The position numbers were made by a program, and so were the translations under genes. DNA of 64,000 nt from Ensifer sesbaniae (GTDB lineage: Bacteria > Pseudomonadota > Alphaproteobacteria > Rhizobiales > Rhizobiaceae). The stretch covers positions 186,001 to 250,000 of the forward strand of contig NZ_JABEKU010000001.1 of assembly GCF_013283665.1 (NCBI RefSeq), in the 5' to 3' direction. The notes under the pieces are model-generated. The model saw nothing but the letters and a program-made list of their open reading frames with translations. It did not search any database and was not told where the DNA came from. This document shows positions 8,393 to 17,615 of this stretch, in pieces (the first letter of the stretch is position 1; each line of letters opens with the position of its first letter).

Positions 8393-9825
8393 CCGCCGCA
8401 GCGCTCCTTCCGTCGATCCTAGCGAGCCTGCCCGAAATCACCGTGGTTGCGGGAGCCTGCATCCTGCTGATCGTCGGACAGTTGGTGCCGAAGGGACAGG
8501 AAGCCATCATTGTCTGGGCCTCGGTCGCAGTCGTGCTCTTTGCCGCCCTGGCAACATTCACGCTGTCGGGTGGGCCGCCGGCCTATGCGGGCATGTTCGT
8601 GGCCGACCCGTTCTCCGTCTTCTTCAAGTCGCTGTTCTACCTGGCGGTCGTCCTGACGTTTCTGCTCTCGCGTAATTATGCCGACATTGAGGGGATCGGC
8701 GGCAGCGAATACTACGTGCTGTTGCTCCTTGCACTTTCCGGCATGATGATCATGGCCTCGGCCATCGATCTCCTGTCGATCTATGTCGGCCTCGAATTGA
8801 TGGTGCTCTGCACCTACGTGCTGACCGGCTTCCTGCGGCGTGAACAACGGTCAAACGAGGCGGCGTTGAAATACGTGATCCTCGGCGCGGTCTCGACCGG
8901 GATTTTCCTCTATGGCGTCTCGCTGGTCTACGGCCTCACCGGCACGACGCAACTGGACCGGATGGCGGCGGCCGTCACCGGCGATCCGCTCGATCCGGGC
9001 CTGCTGCTGGCGGTGGTCTTCATCGTCGCCGGACTGGTCTTCAAGATTGGCGCGGTACCGTTCCACATGTGGGTGCCGGATGTCTACGAGGGCGCACCGA
9101 CGACGATAACCGCCTTCATGTCTGTCGGGCCCAAGGCGGCGAGCTTCGCGGTGATCCTCAGAGTGTTCCTCAACCCCCTTGTTGCCGGCTCCAATGTCTG
9201 GATCATATTGGCCGTGATCGCGGTGGTGACGATGGCGCTCGGCAGTTTCGTGGCGCTGGTGCAGGATAATTTCAAGCGCCTGCTCGCCTATTCCAGCATC
9301 GCCCATGCTGGCTTTGCCATTTTCGGCATCGTAGCCGGCGGTGCCGACGGGATCGCCAGCGTGATGCTCTACCTGCTGATCTACACCTTCATGAATCTCG
9401 GTATCTTCGGTGCCGTCATCATGATGCGAAACGGCAATTTCTCGGGCGAGGTTATCGAGGAGTATGCGGGTTTCGCCAAGATGCATCCGGGGCTGGCATT
9501 GTTGATGTTGCTCTATCTGTTCTCGCTCGCGGGCATTCCGCCGACAGCCGGCTTTTTCGCCAAGTTCTATGTGCTGGTGGCGCTCGTCGAACGTGGTTTC
9601 GTCTTGCTGGCCGTGATCGCAGTGCTCTTGAGCGCTGTTGCCGCCTATTTCTACATCCGTATCGTCATGGTGATGTTCATGCGCGAGCCGGCGCGGGAGT
9701 TCGAGCCGGCGCTAACGCCCCTGGTCGGTGCTGCTCTCGCCGTCACTGCCGCCGGCACTGTCGGCATCGGTTTGTTTCCTGCGTGGTTTCTAAGGCTGGC
9801 GCAGCAGTCGGCCTTCGGCGGCTGA
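8389..9825 (+). CDS. nuoN: NADH-quinone oxidoreductase subunit N
   Basis: 478-residue antiporter-like subunit nearest the J/K end of the membrane arm in known complexes. NuoN features are the N-terminal LPSILASLPEITVVAG, the glutamate in IYVGLELMVLCTYVLTGF, KIGAVPFHMWVPDVYEGAPT with the helix-7 lysine, QDNFKRLLAYSSIAHAGF, and GIPPTAGFFAKFY with the helix-12 lysine. It overlaps nuoM by four bases. It closes the first block; 155 bases separate it from the preferred nuoA start. Confidence 0.95.
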   Translation: MTAAALLPSILASLPEITVVAGACILLIVGQLVPKGQEAIIVWASVAVVLFAALATFTLSGGPPAYAGMFVADPFSVFFKSLFYLAVVLTFLLSRNYADIEGIGGSEYYVLLLLALSGMMIMASAIDLLSIYVGLELMVLCTYVLTGFLRREQRSNEAALKYVILGAVSTGIFLYGVSLVYGLTGTTQLDRMAAAVTGDPLDPGLLLAVVFIVAGLVFKIGAVPFHMWVPDVYEGAPTTITAFMSVGPKAASFAVILRVFLNPLVAGSNVWIILAVIAVVTMALGSFVALVQDNFKRLLAYSSIAHAGFAIFGIVAGGADGIASVMLYLLIYTFMNLGIFGAVIMMRNGNFSGEVIEEYAGFAKMHPGLALLMLLYLFSLAGIPPTAGFFAKFYVLVALVERGFVLLAVIAVLLSAVAAYFYIRIVMVMFMREPAREFEPALTPLVGAALAVTAAGTVGIGLFPAWFLRLAQQSAFGG

Positions 9826-9980
9826 GCGATCGGATTTGCATTGGCCTATCCGACGGAATAAACTAGCAGTTTAGGAAAGGAATGCCCTTCGTCGCTTCCC
9901 TGGGGCGACCGCGTTACCGGCCTGAATGAGTCGATCGCGGCTTGTGCAACGCCCCCCGATAGGTGACAGGGCTGCGCGAT

Positions 9981-10346
9981 ATGTCTGCAGCGGATTTCCT
10001 GCCGGTACTTATCATGATCGCCGGAATTGTTCTGGTGGCGGGGGTGACGCTATTTGTTTCCTCGCTGTTGCGGCCGTCCAATCCTTACCCCGAAAAGAAC
10101 ATGCCCTATGAATGCGGCATGGACCCATCAGGCGAGGCAGCCGGCGGGCGGTTCAGGGTGCAGTTCTTCATCCTCGCGATCCTCTTGGTCGTCTTCGATG
10201 TCGAGGCGATGTTTCTCTTCCCCTGGGCCGTCGTCCTCAAAGAGATCGGTATCGTCGGCTATCTTGAGATGTTCGTCTTCATCGTGCTGCTTCTCGTGGG
10301 TTTCGCCTATGCCTGGCTGAAGGGAGCGCTGGAATGGGAGGAATAG
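9981..10346 (+). CDS. nuoA: NADH-quinone oxidoreductase subunit A
   Basis: 121-residue, three-helix subunit. The signature [12 protein letters not shown] lies in the loop that contacts the quinone channel, followed by [27 protein letters not shown], the most conserved part of NuoA. The start is ambiguous: ATG 9981 gives the usual [11 protein letters not shown]-terminus, and GTG 9963 would add six residues; neither has a strong ribosome site. The 155 bases upstream may carry a second promoter. TTGCAT at 9836 with AT-rich hexamers near 9856-9865 is the best but weak candidate. The gene overlaps nuoB by 13 bases. Confidence 0.93.
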   Translation: MSAADFLPVLIMIAGIVLVAGVTLFVSSLLRPSNPYPEKNMPYECGMDPSGEAAGGRFRVQFFILAILLVVFDVEAMFLFPWAVVLKEIGIVGYLEMFVFIVLLLVGFAYAWLKGALEWEE

Positions 10347-10837
10347 GAAACACGATCCAGGATAGCGTCCTGTTCACCACGGCCGACAGCGTCATCAGTT
10401 GGAGCCGAAGATCGGCCCTGTGGCCCGAAACCTTCGGGATCGCCTGCTGCGCGATCGAAATGATCTCGGCGGGCTGCGCGCGCTATGATCTAGATCGGTT
10501 CGGCGTGGTGTTCCGCCCGTCGCCGCGGCAGTCCGACGTGATGATCATCGCCGGCACCGTCACCCGGAAATTCGCTCCTGTCGTGCGCCGGCTCTACGAC
10601 CAGATGCCCGAGCCGCGCTGGGTGATCGCCATGGGCACCTGTGCCATATCGGGCGGCGTCTACAACACCTATGCCGTCGTGCAAGGCTCTGAGACCTTCG
10701 TGCCGGTCGATGTGCACGTGCCTGGCTGTCCACCGCGCCCCGAGGCGCTGATGCACGGTTTCCTGCTGCTGCAAGAGAAGATCAAGAGGTCCCGCGCACT
10801 GGCCGGAACGCCTCTCGATCGGGCTGCGGCATCATGA
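10334..10837 (+). CDS. nuoB: NADH-quinone oxidoreductase subunit B (N2 cluster)
   Basis: 167-residue peripheral-arm subunit that carries [4Fe-4S] cluster N2, the electron donor to quinone. The ligands are visible: the tandem cysteines C38-C39 in [11 protein letters not shown]103 in [10 protein letters not shown] and C132 in [29 protein letters not shown] is the family block. A small insertion (ISAGCA) after the tandem cysteines differs from the usual MM-x-RYD spacing. It overlaps nuoA by 13 bases and nuoC by 4 bases (ATGA), so A-B-C are translationally coupled. Confidence 0.95.
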   Translation: MGGIGNTIQDSVLFTTADSVISWSRRSALWPETFGIACCAIEMISAGCARYDLDRFGVVFRPSPRQSDVMIIAGTVTRKFAPVVRRLYDQMPEPRWVIAMGTCAISGGVYNTYAVVQGSETFVPVDVHVPGCPPRPEALMHGFLLLQEKIKRSRALAGTPLDRAAAS

Positions 10838-11370
10838 GTGTGGAGCCGTCTCTCAATCGCGCTCCAATCCTGGAGCGCTTCGGGCAAGCGATCGAGGATC
10901 TCGGCACCGCGCATGACATCGATGTCTTTGCCGTTCCGCCTGAAAAGATCGTCGAGTTCTGCCGTTTCCTGAAAGACCAGCCGGAGCTCCGGTTCAATTT
11001 CCTTTCCGACATCTGCGGGGTTGACCACTATCCCGAAACACCGCGCTTCGAGGCGGTGTACCACCTCTATTCACTGCCCAATCGTTGGCGGGTCCGCATC
11101 AAGTGTCGACTTGGCGATCCGCCCGAAGTCCCCTCTGTCACCGGGGTCTGGCGCACCGCCAACTGGCACGAGCGAGAGGCATGGGACATGTATGGCATCC
11201 GCTTTCTGGGACATCCCGATTTGCGCCGGATCTACATGTGGGAGGGCTTCGAGGGCTTTCCCCAGCGCAAGGATTTCCCGCTCAGGGGTTACAAGGACAA
11301 GCTGAACCCGTTTGGTGCCGAAGGTCCGCCGCCGACACAGCCCGACCTCGCCACCCGGGACATTCCATAG
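10834..11370 (+). CDS. nuoC: NADH-quinone oxidoreductase subunit C
   Basis: 178-residue hydrophilic subunit of the connecting module (30 kDa family). The C-terminal signature [20 protein letters not shown] and the following DFPLRGY are clear. It is a stand-alone NuoC, not fused to NuoD as in enterobacteria. It starts with the ATGA overlap of nuoB and ends 92 bases before nuoD; that gap contains a 24-codon reading frame with a strong ribosome site. Confidence 0.94.
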   Translation: MSVEPSLNRAPILERFGQAIEDLGTAHDIDVFAVPPEKIVEFCRFLKDQPELRFNFLSDICGVDHYPETPRFEAVYHLYSLPNRWRVRIKCRLGDPPEVPSVTGVWRTANWHEREAWDMYGIRFLGHPDLRRIYMWEGFEGFPQRKDFPLRGYKDKLNPFGAEGPPPTQPDLATRDIP

Positions 11371-11386
11371 GGAGGGAGAAGGCAAG

Positions 11387-11461
11387 GTGCGCGCGGTTTT
11401 CCGTTCGGACGGATCCGAAATCATCGTGAACTACGCGGGCCGATCGACGCCGGAGAGTTGA
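11387..11461 (+). CDS. Candidate 24-codon leader reading frame before nuoD
   Basis: A GTG at 11387 is preceded by a purine-rich run containing AGGGAGGGAGAAGG and opens a 24-residue frame that ends one base before the nuoD ATG. The predicted peptide contains VFRSDGSEIIVNYAG. Its good ribosome site and tight spacing suggest a translated leader that couples nuoC to nuoD, or a relic. There is no homology evidence, so this is a candidate only. Confidence 0.3.
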   Translation: MRAVFRSDGSEIIVNYAGRSTPES

Positions 11462-11462
11462 G

Positions 11463-12677
11463 ATGACCGAAGTCACCGAGCTCACGAGACCGGAAGGTGA
11501 AGCGCTCAATAGCAAGGAAGTGCTTCTCAACCTCGGACCACAGCACCCCAGCACCCATGGGGTCCTCCGGCTCGTCCTCCAATTGGACGGCGAGTATGTC
11601 GAGCGCGTCGATCCCCATATCGGCTACCTGCATCGCGGCACCGAAAAACTGGCGGAGAGCTTTACCTATACCCAGATCTTCCCGCTGACCGATCGGCTCG
11701 ACTATCTCTGCCCACCGTCCAACAACCTGGCCTTCGCGCTCGCGGTCGAGAAACTGCTCGGCATCGAGGCGCCGATCCGGGCGCAATATATCCGCGTGAT
11801 GATGGCGGAACTCGCGCGCATCTCCGGTCATCTTTTGATCACCGGTGCGCTGCCGATGGATCTCGGCGCCATGACCGCACTGCTTTACGTCATGCGCGAG
11901 CGCGAAATGATCATGGATCTCCTGGAAATGATCACCGGCGCGCGCATGCACACCTCCTTCTGTCGGGTCGGCGGCGTGCGCGAGGACCTGCCTGACGGGT
12001 TCTTTGCGAAGATCAGGGAGTTTTGCGACATCTTCCCGAACCGGATTCGCGACTACGAGCGGCTTCTCGAGAAAAACCGGGTGTTCCTCAAGCGCACTCA
12101 GGGGATCGGGGTGATCGCTGCCGAGGACGCCATTGATCTCGGCCTGAGTGGCCCCAACCTGCGGGCTTCCGGCGTCGACTGGGACATCCGCCGCGACGAG
12201 CCTTACGAGATTTACGACCGGCTTGAATTCAATGTCGTCACCCGCGAGGAGGGCGATTGTTATGCGCGTTGGCGGTGCCGGGTCGATGAGATGCGTGAAA
12301 GCATCCGGATCATCGAACAATGCATCGAGCAGATGCCTGAGGGGCCGTTCCAGATCGACATGCCGACCGTCGCATTCCCCGTCGACAAGGAGCGCGTGCA
12401 TTGCTCGATGGAGGCGTTGATCCAGCATTTCGACCTGTCGGCCTATGGCTTCAACGTGCCGAAGGGCGAGGTCTATTCGGCAATCGAGGCGCCCAAGGGC
12501 GAGCTGGGCTTCTACATCATCAGCGACGGCTCGCCGAAGCCGTTCCGCATGAAGGTCAGGGCGCCCTCATTCGTCAACCTCCAGGCCGTCTTCGGGGTGA
12601 CGAACGCCCGTTATCTGGCGGACATGATCGCCGTGCTCGGCAGCCTTGATCCCGTGATGGCGGAGGTAGACAAGTAG
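11463..12677 (+). CDS. nuoD: NADH-quinone oxidoreductase subunit D (49 kDa, quinone site)
   Basis: 404-residue subunit that forms the quinone-binding pocket with NuoB. NLGPQHPSTHGVLRL carries the conserved quinone-site histidine, and TDRLDYLCPPSNNLAFALAVEKLLG carries the tyrosine that binds the headgroup; LDYLCPP differs slightly from the commoner LDYVSPM. The C-terminus GSLDPVMAEVDK matches the usual GSLDPVMGEVDR. The ATG at 11463 has GGAGAGTTGAG upstream. It is separated from nuoE by a short gap. Confidence 0.95.
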   Translation: MTEVTELTRPEGEALNSKEVLLNLGPQHPSTHGVLRLVLQLDGEYVERVDPHIGYLHRGTEKLAESFTYTQIFPLTDRLDYLCPPSNNLAFALAVEKLLGIEAPIRAQYIRVMMAELARISGHLLITGALPMDLGAMTALLYVMREREMIMDLLEMITGARMHTSFCRVGGVREDLPDGFFAKIREFCDIFPNRIRDYERLLEKNRVFLKRTQGIGVIAAEDAIDLGLSGPNLRASGVDWDIRRDEPYEIYDRLEFNVVTREEGDCYARWRCRVDEMRESIRIIEQCIEQMPEGPFQIDMPTVAFPVDKERVHCSMEALIQHFDLSAYGFNVPKGEVYSAIEAPKGELGFYIISDGSPKPFRMKVRAPSFVNLQAVFGVTNARYLADMIAVLGSLDPVMAEVDK

Positions 12678-12693
12678 CGGGGATTTGGACGTG

Positions 12694-13206
12694 ATGACGA
12701 TGCGCGAAAAGATCGAACAGGCGGCGGCGCGGTACCCCGATCGGCGGTCGGCGATCATGCCCGCGCTTCTGATCGCGCAGCGGCAACATGGCCATTTGCC
12801 TGGGCCGGTGCTGGAGGAGGTGGCAGAAATCCTCGGTGTCGAGCGGATCTGGGTCTACGAGCTTGCGACCTTCTACACGCTTTTCCACACCGAGCCGGTG
12901 GGGAAGTTTCATCTGCAGCTCTGCGACAATGTTTCCTGCATGCTGCGGCGATCGGAGGATCTGCTGAGGCATCTGGAGGACGTTCTCGGGATCGAGAAGG
13001 GCGGCACGACTGCGGATGGCCTGTTCACGCTCTCGACCGTCGAATGCCTGGGGGCCTGCGAGATGGCCCCGGTGATGCAGGTCGGCGACGACTATCACGG
13101 CAATCTCGACATTGCGCGGATAGATGCGCTCCTCGCACGGCTGCGCGCGACGGTGCCCCACTCGATCGGCGCCGATCTTGCGGCTGCGGAACCACCGGGG
13201 GAATAG
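12694..13206 (+). CDS. nuoE: NADH-quinone oxidoreductase subunit E (24 kDa, N1a)
   Basis: About 170-residue thioredoxin-like subunit carrying the [2Fe-2S] cluster N1a. Ligands are visible as two pairs, LCDNVSC and ECLGAC. The WVYELATFYTLFHTEPVG block is typical. The start is uncertain by a few codons: ATG 12694 is preferred, GTG 12691 and ATG 12700 are in frame, and GGGGA at 12679-12683 can serve any of them. Length is near the family norm. NuoF starts four bases after its stop. Confidence 0.94.
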   Translation: MTMREKIEQAAARYPDRRSAIMPALLIAQRQHGHLPGPVLEEVAEILGVERIWVYELATFYTLFHTEPVGKFHLQLCDNVSCMLRRSEDLLRHLEDVLGIEKGGTTADGLFTLSTVECLGACEMAPVMQVGDDYHGNLDIARIDALLARLRATVPHSIGADLAAAEPPGE

Positions 13207-13210
13207 CGCC

Positions 13211-14476
13211 ATGTTCGAGCCGGTTCTTTTGAAGAACGTGTACGTGCCGGATGGACATCTCATCGCCACCTATGAGGCTGGCGGCGGCTATCGGGCGCTT
13301 GAGAAAGCGCTCAAGGAATACACGCCCCACGACATCGTCGAGCTCGTAAAGAGATCGAACTTGCGCGGCCGCGGCGGAGCCGGGTTTCCGACGGGGATGA
13401 AATGGAGCTTCGTGCCGAAGCGGGCCGATAAGCCGAAATATCTCTGCTGCAACGCCGACGAAGGAGAGCCCGGAACCTTCAAGGATCGGATTATCATGGA
13501 GCGGGACCCGCATCAGCTGATCGAAGGCATGGCCATCAGCGCCTACGCGATCGGGGCCGAGGTCGCCTATGTCTACGTCCGCGGGGAGTACGTGCTGGCG
13601 ATCCGACGCCTGGAACAGGCGATCGCAGAGGCCGAGGCCAAGGGGTATCTCGGAGCGCGGATATTAGGCTCGGATTTCAATTTCGTCGTGCACGTCCACT
13701 GCGGCGCTGGCGCCTATATCTGCGGCGAGGAGACAGCGATGCTCGACTCGCTCGAGGGCAAGAGAGCGCAGCCGCGCCTGAAGCCGCCGTTCCCGGCGGT
13801 CGCGGGGCTCTATGCCAGCCCGACGGTCATCAACAATGTCGAGACCCTGGTCTGCGTGCCGCATATCGTGGCGCGCGGCGCCGATTGGTTCCGCGGCATC
13901 GGGCCGGAGAAGAGCCCCGGCCCGAAGCTTTATTGCGTCAGCGGGCATGTGCGCAAACCGGGGCTTTACGAACTGCCGATGGGAATTCCGCTTCGCGAGC
14001 TCATCGAGGATCATGCCGGCGGGCCGCCGACCGGGCGCAAGATCAAGGCGGTGATCCCAGGCGGTGTTTCCGCGCCGGTGATCCCGGAGCAGGGCCTGGA
14101 CGTCGGGATGGATTTCGACTCGCTTGCCGCCGTTGGCTCCATGCTCGGCTCGGCCGGGGTGATCGTCGTCGACGACACGACCTGCATGGTCAGGGTCGCC
14201 ACCCGGATCATCGAGTTCTTTCACCACGAGTCCTGCGGCAAGTGCACGCCCTGCCGCGAGGGCTTGAACTGGGTAGTGAAAGTGCTCCGCCGGATCGAGG
14301 CTGGCGAGGGCGCAGCCGGCGACATGGAGCAGCTGGACATGCTGTGCAAGGGCATTTTCGGCAATACCTTTTGTGCCCTGGGGGACGGCGCGGCTATGGG
14401 CTTGCGGGCCTCGCTGACGCACTTCCGCGATGAATTCGTCGCCCATATCGAGGAGCGGCGCTGCCCGTTTGTTTGA
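13211..14476 (+). CDS. nuoF: NADH-quinone oxidoreductase subunit F (NADH/FMN site)
   Basis: 421-residue subunit that oxidises NADH. The glycine-rich NADH/FMN loop LRGRGGAGFPTGMKWSF is followed by CNADEGEPGTFKDR, and later ICGEETAMLDSLEGKR. The [4Fe-4S] N3 ligands are ESCGKCTPCREG plus the cysteine in GNTFCALGDGAA. The ATG at 13211 gives the normal short N-terminus; an in-frame ATG at 13124 lies inside nuoE. It forms the NADH dehydrogenase module with NuoE and NuoG. Confidence 0.96.
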   Translation: MFEPVLLKNVYVPDGHLIATYEAGGGYRALEKALKEYTPHDIVELVKRSNLRGRGGAGFPTGMKWSFVPKRADKPKYLCCNADEGEPGTFKDRIIMERDPHQLIEGMAISAYAIGAEVAYVYVRGEYVLAIRRLEQAIAEAEAKGYLGARILGSDFNFVVHVHCGAGAYICGEETAMLDSLEGKRAQPRLKPPFPAVAGLYASPTVINNVETLVCVPHIVARGADWFRGIGPEKSPGPKLYCVSGHVRKPGLYELPMGIPLRELIEDHAGGPPTGRKIKAVIPGGVSAPVIPEQGLDVGMDFDSLAAVGSMLGSAGVIVVDDTTCMVRVATRIIEFFHHESCGKCTPCREGLNWVVKVLRRIEAGEGAAGDMEQLDMLCKGIFGNTFCALGDGAAMGLRASLTHFRDEFVAHIEERRCPFV

Positions 14477-14480
14477 GGGA

Positions 14481-14497
14481 CGCCCTCCGCGAGGGCG
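14481..14497 (+). other. Short intercistronic hairpin between nuoF and nuoG
   Basis: CGCCCTC-CGC-GAGGGCG forms a perfect 7-base-pair stem with a 3-base loop, ending ten bases before the nuoG start. It lacks a T-run, so it is not a classical terminator. It could modulate nuoG translation initiation or mRNA processing. Confidence 0.4.
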
Positions 14498-14507
14498 CGA
14501 GTAAGTC

Positions 14508-17081
14508 ATGGTAAGCGTTACGATCAATGGACAAACACTCGACGTTGATGCCGGCACGACGGTGCTGCAGGCCGCGCAGCGATTGGGCATCGAGATTCCG
14601 ACCTTCTGCTACCTGAAGCGCCTGCCGCCGCTTGCCTCCTGCCGCATGTGTCTTGTCGAGATCGAGGGACTGCGCCGGCTGCAGCCGTCCTGCGCCACCG
14701 CGGTCACGGACGGCATGGTCGTGCGAACCGACACGCCGCTGATTGATGAAACGCGTTCATCCATGCTCGACATGCTGCTCGCCAACCACCCGCTCGACTG
14801 TCCGATCTGCGACAAGGGCGGCGAATGCGAACTTCAGGACATGGTGATGGCCTATGGCCCGGGGAAAAGCCGCTTTCGTGATCCCAAGCGCGTCTTCCAC
14901 TCCCGCGACATTCGGCTGAGCCCAGTCGTCATCATGAATGTCAACCGCTGCATCCAGTGCCAGCGCTGTGTGCGGATGTGCGAGGAGGTCGTCGGCGCGG
15001 TCGCCCTTGGCACCGTCGAGAAAGGCATGGATACGGCCGTCACCGGGTTCGAGGGTAGTCTCGCCAGTTGCGACCAGTGCGGCAACTGCATCGAGGTCTG
15101 CCCGGTTGGCGCACTGATGAGCTTCCCCTATCGCTACAAGGCACGGCCCTGGGACCTCGCCGAGACCGACACCGTCTGCCCGCATTGCGGCACCGGCTGC
15201 CAGGTGACCGTCGGGGCGCGCAAAGGCGAGTTCATGCGGGTCCGCTCCAAGGAGGAGCACGGCGTCAACCGCGAAACGCTCTGCGTGCGTGGCCGCTTCG
15301 GCCTCGACTTCATCGAGGGACATGATCGGATCAAGCGACCGATGATCCGTCGCGATGGCGTCCTGGTTCCGGTTTCCTGGGATGAAGCAGGAGCCTATCT
15401 GCGTCGGCGGCTGGCAGCGGTCGAAAACAAGGCAGCTGGCGGAATTGTCTCGCCGCGCCTGCCGAACGAGGTGCTCTATCAGTTCCAGAAACTGATGCGC
15501 ACTGTCTTCGGAACCAATAACATCGACTGCTCGTCGCGCTGGTCTACTCCCTTCGATGCGCTCGGCCCGGTGATGGCGAACTACACGCGTGCGCCGCTGA
15601 AGGAGGTGATCGGCGTCGATCGCGTGCTCGTCATCGGTGGCAATGTGACGGAGGAAAACCCGGTTACCGAATATCTGCTGCGGGATGCCGCCCGGCGGCG
15701 GCGCACCGGATTGCTCATGCTCACGACGCGGCCGTCCCGTCTCGACGCCGATGCCGATGTCGTGGTTCGCGTGGCCCCCGGCGGGGAGGCCGCGAGCCTG
15801 GCGGCCGTGGTCGCTCGACTTGCGGTGGCGGCCGGTGAGAAACTGACGGTCGACGCTCTTGACGAGATGGGCGTGACAAACGGCGGGCCGGCGGGCAATG
15901 GCAGCGACGGACCGGATCGTCTGGCCGCCGCGCTCAACGAAGGCAGCACCGTCACCGTGCTTGTCAGTGTCGACCTCCTGAGGTCATCCGAAGCGCGCGC
16001 GTCGTTGCTGCAGCTCAGCAATCTGTTGCAACTTCTCCGCCTCCTCGGCAAGGCCCCGGCATTGCAGATCCTCTTCGACCGCGCCAACCAATTGGGCGCC
16101 TGGGACATGGGGGTCGCAGCGGGTGCCTTGCCGGGGCTGCAGGCGATCGCCGACGATACGGTGCGTGCCGCTCTTGCCCGGAACTTGGCGGCCGAAATCC
16201 GCCATGAGCCGGGCGCCGATCTCGACGGGATGCTGGATCTCTGCGCCGCTGGGCAGATGGGCGTGCTCTATCTCGTCGGAGCCGACCCGCTGATCGCCTA
16301 TCCGGACAGGGAGTTCGTGGCCCGGGCGCTCGGTGCCGTCGATCTGCTGATCGTGCAGGACAGTTTCCTGACTGAGACGGCGGGTCTCGCCGAAGTCGTC
16401 TTGCCGGCAGCGGGCTACGGTGAAGAAGCCGGCAGCTTTACCAACAATGAGGGACGCGTCCAACAGGTGCGCAAGTTCCGGGAACCGGTGTTCGAGGCGC
16501 GAGGCAATCTCGCGATCTTCGATCTTGTCGCAGCTTCGCGCGGCCAAACATTGCAGCATTCGACGCAGGTCGAGATTTTCGAAGAGATCGCCCGGCTGAT
16601 CCCGGCCTATCAGGCGTTGACTTGGGCCGGGCTTGGCGCCGACGGTGCCTTTACCAAGGCCGGTCCGACGCCGCCGGCGGGCGCTTTCCGCGCTCCGCCA
16701 CCTGTCTTACAGGCGAGCGACGGGCTCATGCTCGTCACGGGCAACTGCCTGTTCCACAATGGGTATCTTTCGGAGCGCTCGGAGGTCCTGAACACGGTCG
16801 CCAACGACCCCTATGTCGCTTTGAGTGCTGAGAATGCTGCGCAGCTCGGCCTTTCGGACGGCGATCAGGTGGTCGTTCGTTCGACCCGCGGGGCGCTGAC
16901 GGCGCGGCTCAAAGTCGAGAAGGCGTTTCCCAAGGGCCTCGTCTTCGTTCCCGAAAACTATCGGTCTTTGCGCCTCAACAGCCTGATGCGGCGAGGTGAA
17001 TACCCGTGTCCGGTCGAGGTTCAAAAGGCGCAAGCTGCGCACGAGATCGACGCCAGCGCCCGAATCTGGCGCGGAGCGTGA
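14508..17081 (+). CDS. nuoG: NADH-quinone oxidoreductase subunit G, long form with N7-type motif
   Basis: 857-residue iron-sulfur subunit. The N-terminal ferredoxin domain has [2Fe-2S] ligands C34, C45, C48 and C62; the N5 motif uses H94, C98, C101 and C107; two CxxCxxCxxxC sets follow (NRCIQCQRCVRMC and CDQCGNCIEVCP) for N4. Around residue 223 the molybdopterin-oxidoreductase-like domain opens with VCPHCGTGC and a fourth cysteine in ETLCVRGRFG, the N7 pattern known from E. coli, Thermus and formate dehydrogenases. The C-terminus has a MopB-type binding domain (SERSEVLNTVANDPYVALS). The active-site Cys/Sec of formate dehydrogenase is absent (IDCSSRWSTPF), so catalysis on formate is not expected. 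Mitochondrial-type alphaproteobacterial NuoG is shorter (about 690 aa) and lacks N7. Confidence 0.94.
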   Translation: MVSVTINGQTLDVDAGTTVLQAAQRLGIEIPTFCYLKRLPPLASCRMCLVEIEGLRRLQPSCATAVTDGMVVRTDTPLIDETRSSMLDMLLANHPLDCPICDKGGECELQDMVMAYGPGKSRFRDPKRVFHSRDIRLSPVVIMNVNRCIQCQRCVRMCEEVVGAVALGTVEKGMDTAVTGFEGSLASCDQCGNCIEVCPVGALMSFPYRYKARPWDLAETDTVCPHCGTGCQVTVGARKGEFMRVRSKEEHGVNRETLCVRGRFGLDFIEGHDRIKRPMIRRDGVLVPVSWDEAGAYLRRRLAAVENKAAGGIVSPRLPNEVLYQFQKLMRTVFGTNNIDCSSRWSTPFDALGPVMANYTRAPLKEVIGVDRVLVIGGNVTEENPVTEYLLRDAARRRRTGLLMLTTRPSRLDADADVVVRVAPGGEAASLAAVVARLAVAAGEKLTVDALDEMGVTNGGPAGNGSDGPDRLAAALNEGSTVTVLVSVDLLRSSEARASLLQLSNLLQLLRLLGKAPALQILFDRANQLGAWDMGVAAGALPGLQAIADDTVRAALARNLAAEIRHEPGADLDGMLDLCAAGQMGVLYLVGADPLIAYPDREFVARALGAVDLLIVQDSFLTETAGLAEVVLPAAGYGEEAGSFTNNEGRVQQVRKFREPVFEARGNLAIFDLVAASRGQTLQHSTQVEIFEEIARLIPAYQALTWAGLGADGAFTKAGPTPPAGAFRAPPPVLQASDGLMLVTGNCLFHNGYLSERSEVLNTVANDPYVALSAENAAQLGLSDGDQVVVRSTRGALTARLKVEKAFPKGLVFVPENYRSLRLNSLMRRGEYPCPVEVQKAQAAHEIDASARIWRGA

Positions 17082-17138
17082 GGATTGGGCACGAAACACT
17101 CGCAAGGCGTGGCGTTATCCAGCCGGCGCGAAGCGACA

Positions 17139-17579
17139 TCAATGATAACCAGCGCCAGCAATGTATTCGTGCAGATGCCGCTCCGTGCGCTGCGCCTCGT
17201 CCAGCCGATGCTTGACCACGTCACCGATGCTGACGACGCCGACAATGGCCTCCTCCTCCATCACCAGCACGTGACGCGTCCGCCGCTGGGTCATGATCGA
17301 CATCACCAGGGGCAGGCCATCCAGAGTGGAACAGATCGCTACATTGCGGTTCATGATGTCGGCAACCGGCATCAGCGCTGCCTCGGGACCGTATTCCGCA
17401 AGCGCGTTGCAGCAATCTCGTTCCGACAGCGTGCCGAGATACCTTCCTGGCGCGTGGCTGACGACCACGAAGCCGATGTTGTTGTCACGAAAGAGCCGCA
17501 GGACCTCCACCATCGTCTGGTCGGGAGCGACTGTGATCACCCCGACGCCCTTGTCCTTCACGATTTCACCGACAAACAT
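17139..17579 (-). CDS. Two-CBS-domain protein in the nuoH-nuoI transcript
   Basis: 146-residue cytosolic protein made of two CBS modules: about residues 8-65 (VITVAPDQTMVEVLRLF with GTLSERD) and about 75-130 (IMNRNVAICSTLDG with GVVSIGDVVKHRL). Pairs of this kind form Bateman dimers that bind AMP/ATP, S-adenosylmethionine or NAD-type ligands. AGGAGG lies just upstream of the ATG at 17579. It begins 36 bases after nuoI on the same strand and converges on nuoG. Such stand-alone CBS proteins are common in rhizobia, but the placement here suggests an energy-sensing role for this complex. The ligand is not predictable from the sequence. Confidence 0.88.
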   Translation of the reverse strand: MFVGEIVKDKGVGVITVAPDQTMVEVLRLFRDNNIGFVVVSHAPGRYLGTLSERDCCNALAEYGPEAALMPVADIMNRNVAICSTLDGLPLVMSIMTQRRTRHVLVMEEEAIVGVVSIGDVVKHRLDEAQRTERHLHEYIAGAGYH

Positions 17580-17615
17580 CTGAGCCTCCTATCTTCGCGC
17601 CCCGGTTTGATTCCT

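Noticed and set aside
14508-17081. Formate dehydrogenase identity for the long NuoG
   Set aside because: It has the N-terminal ferredoxin domain and gene context of complex I, and lacks the active-site Cys/Sec of formate dehydrogenases.
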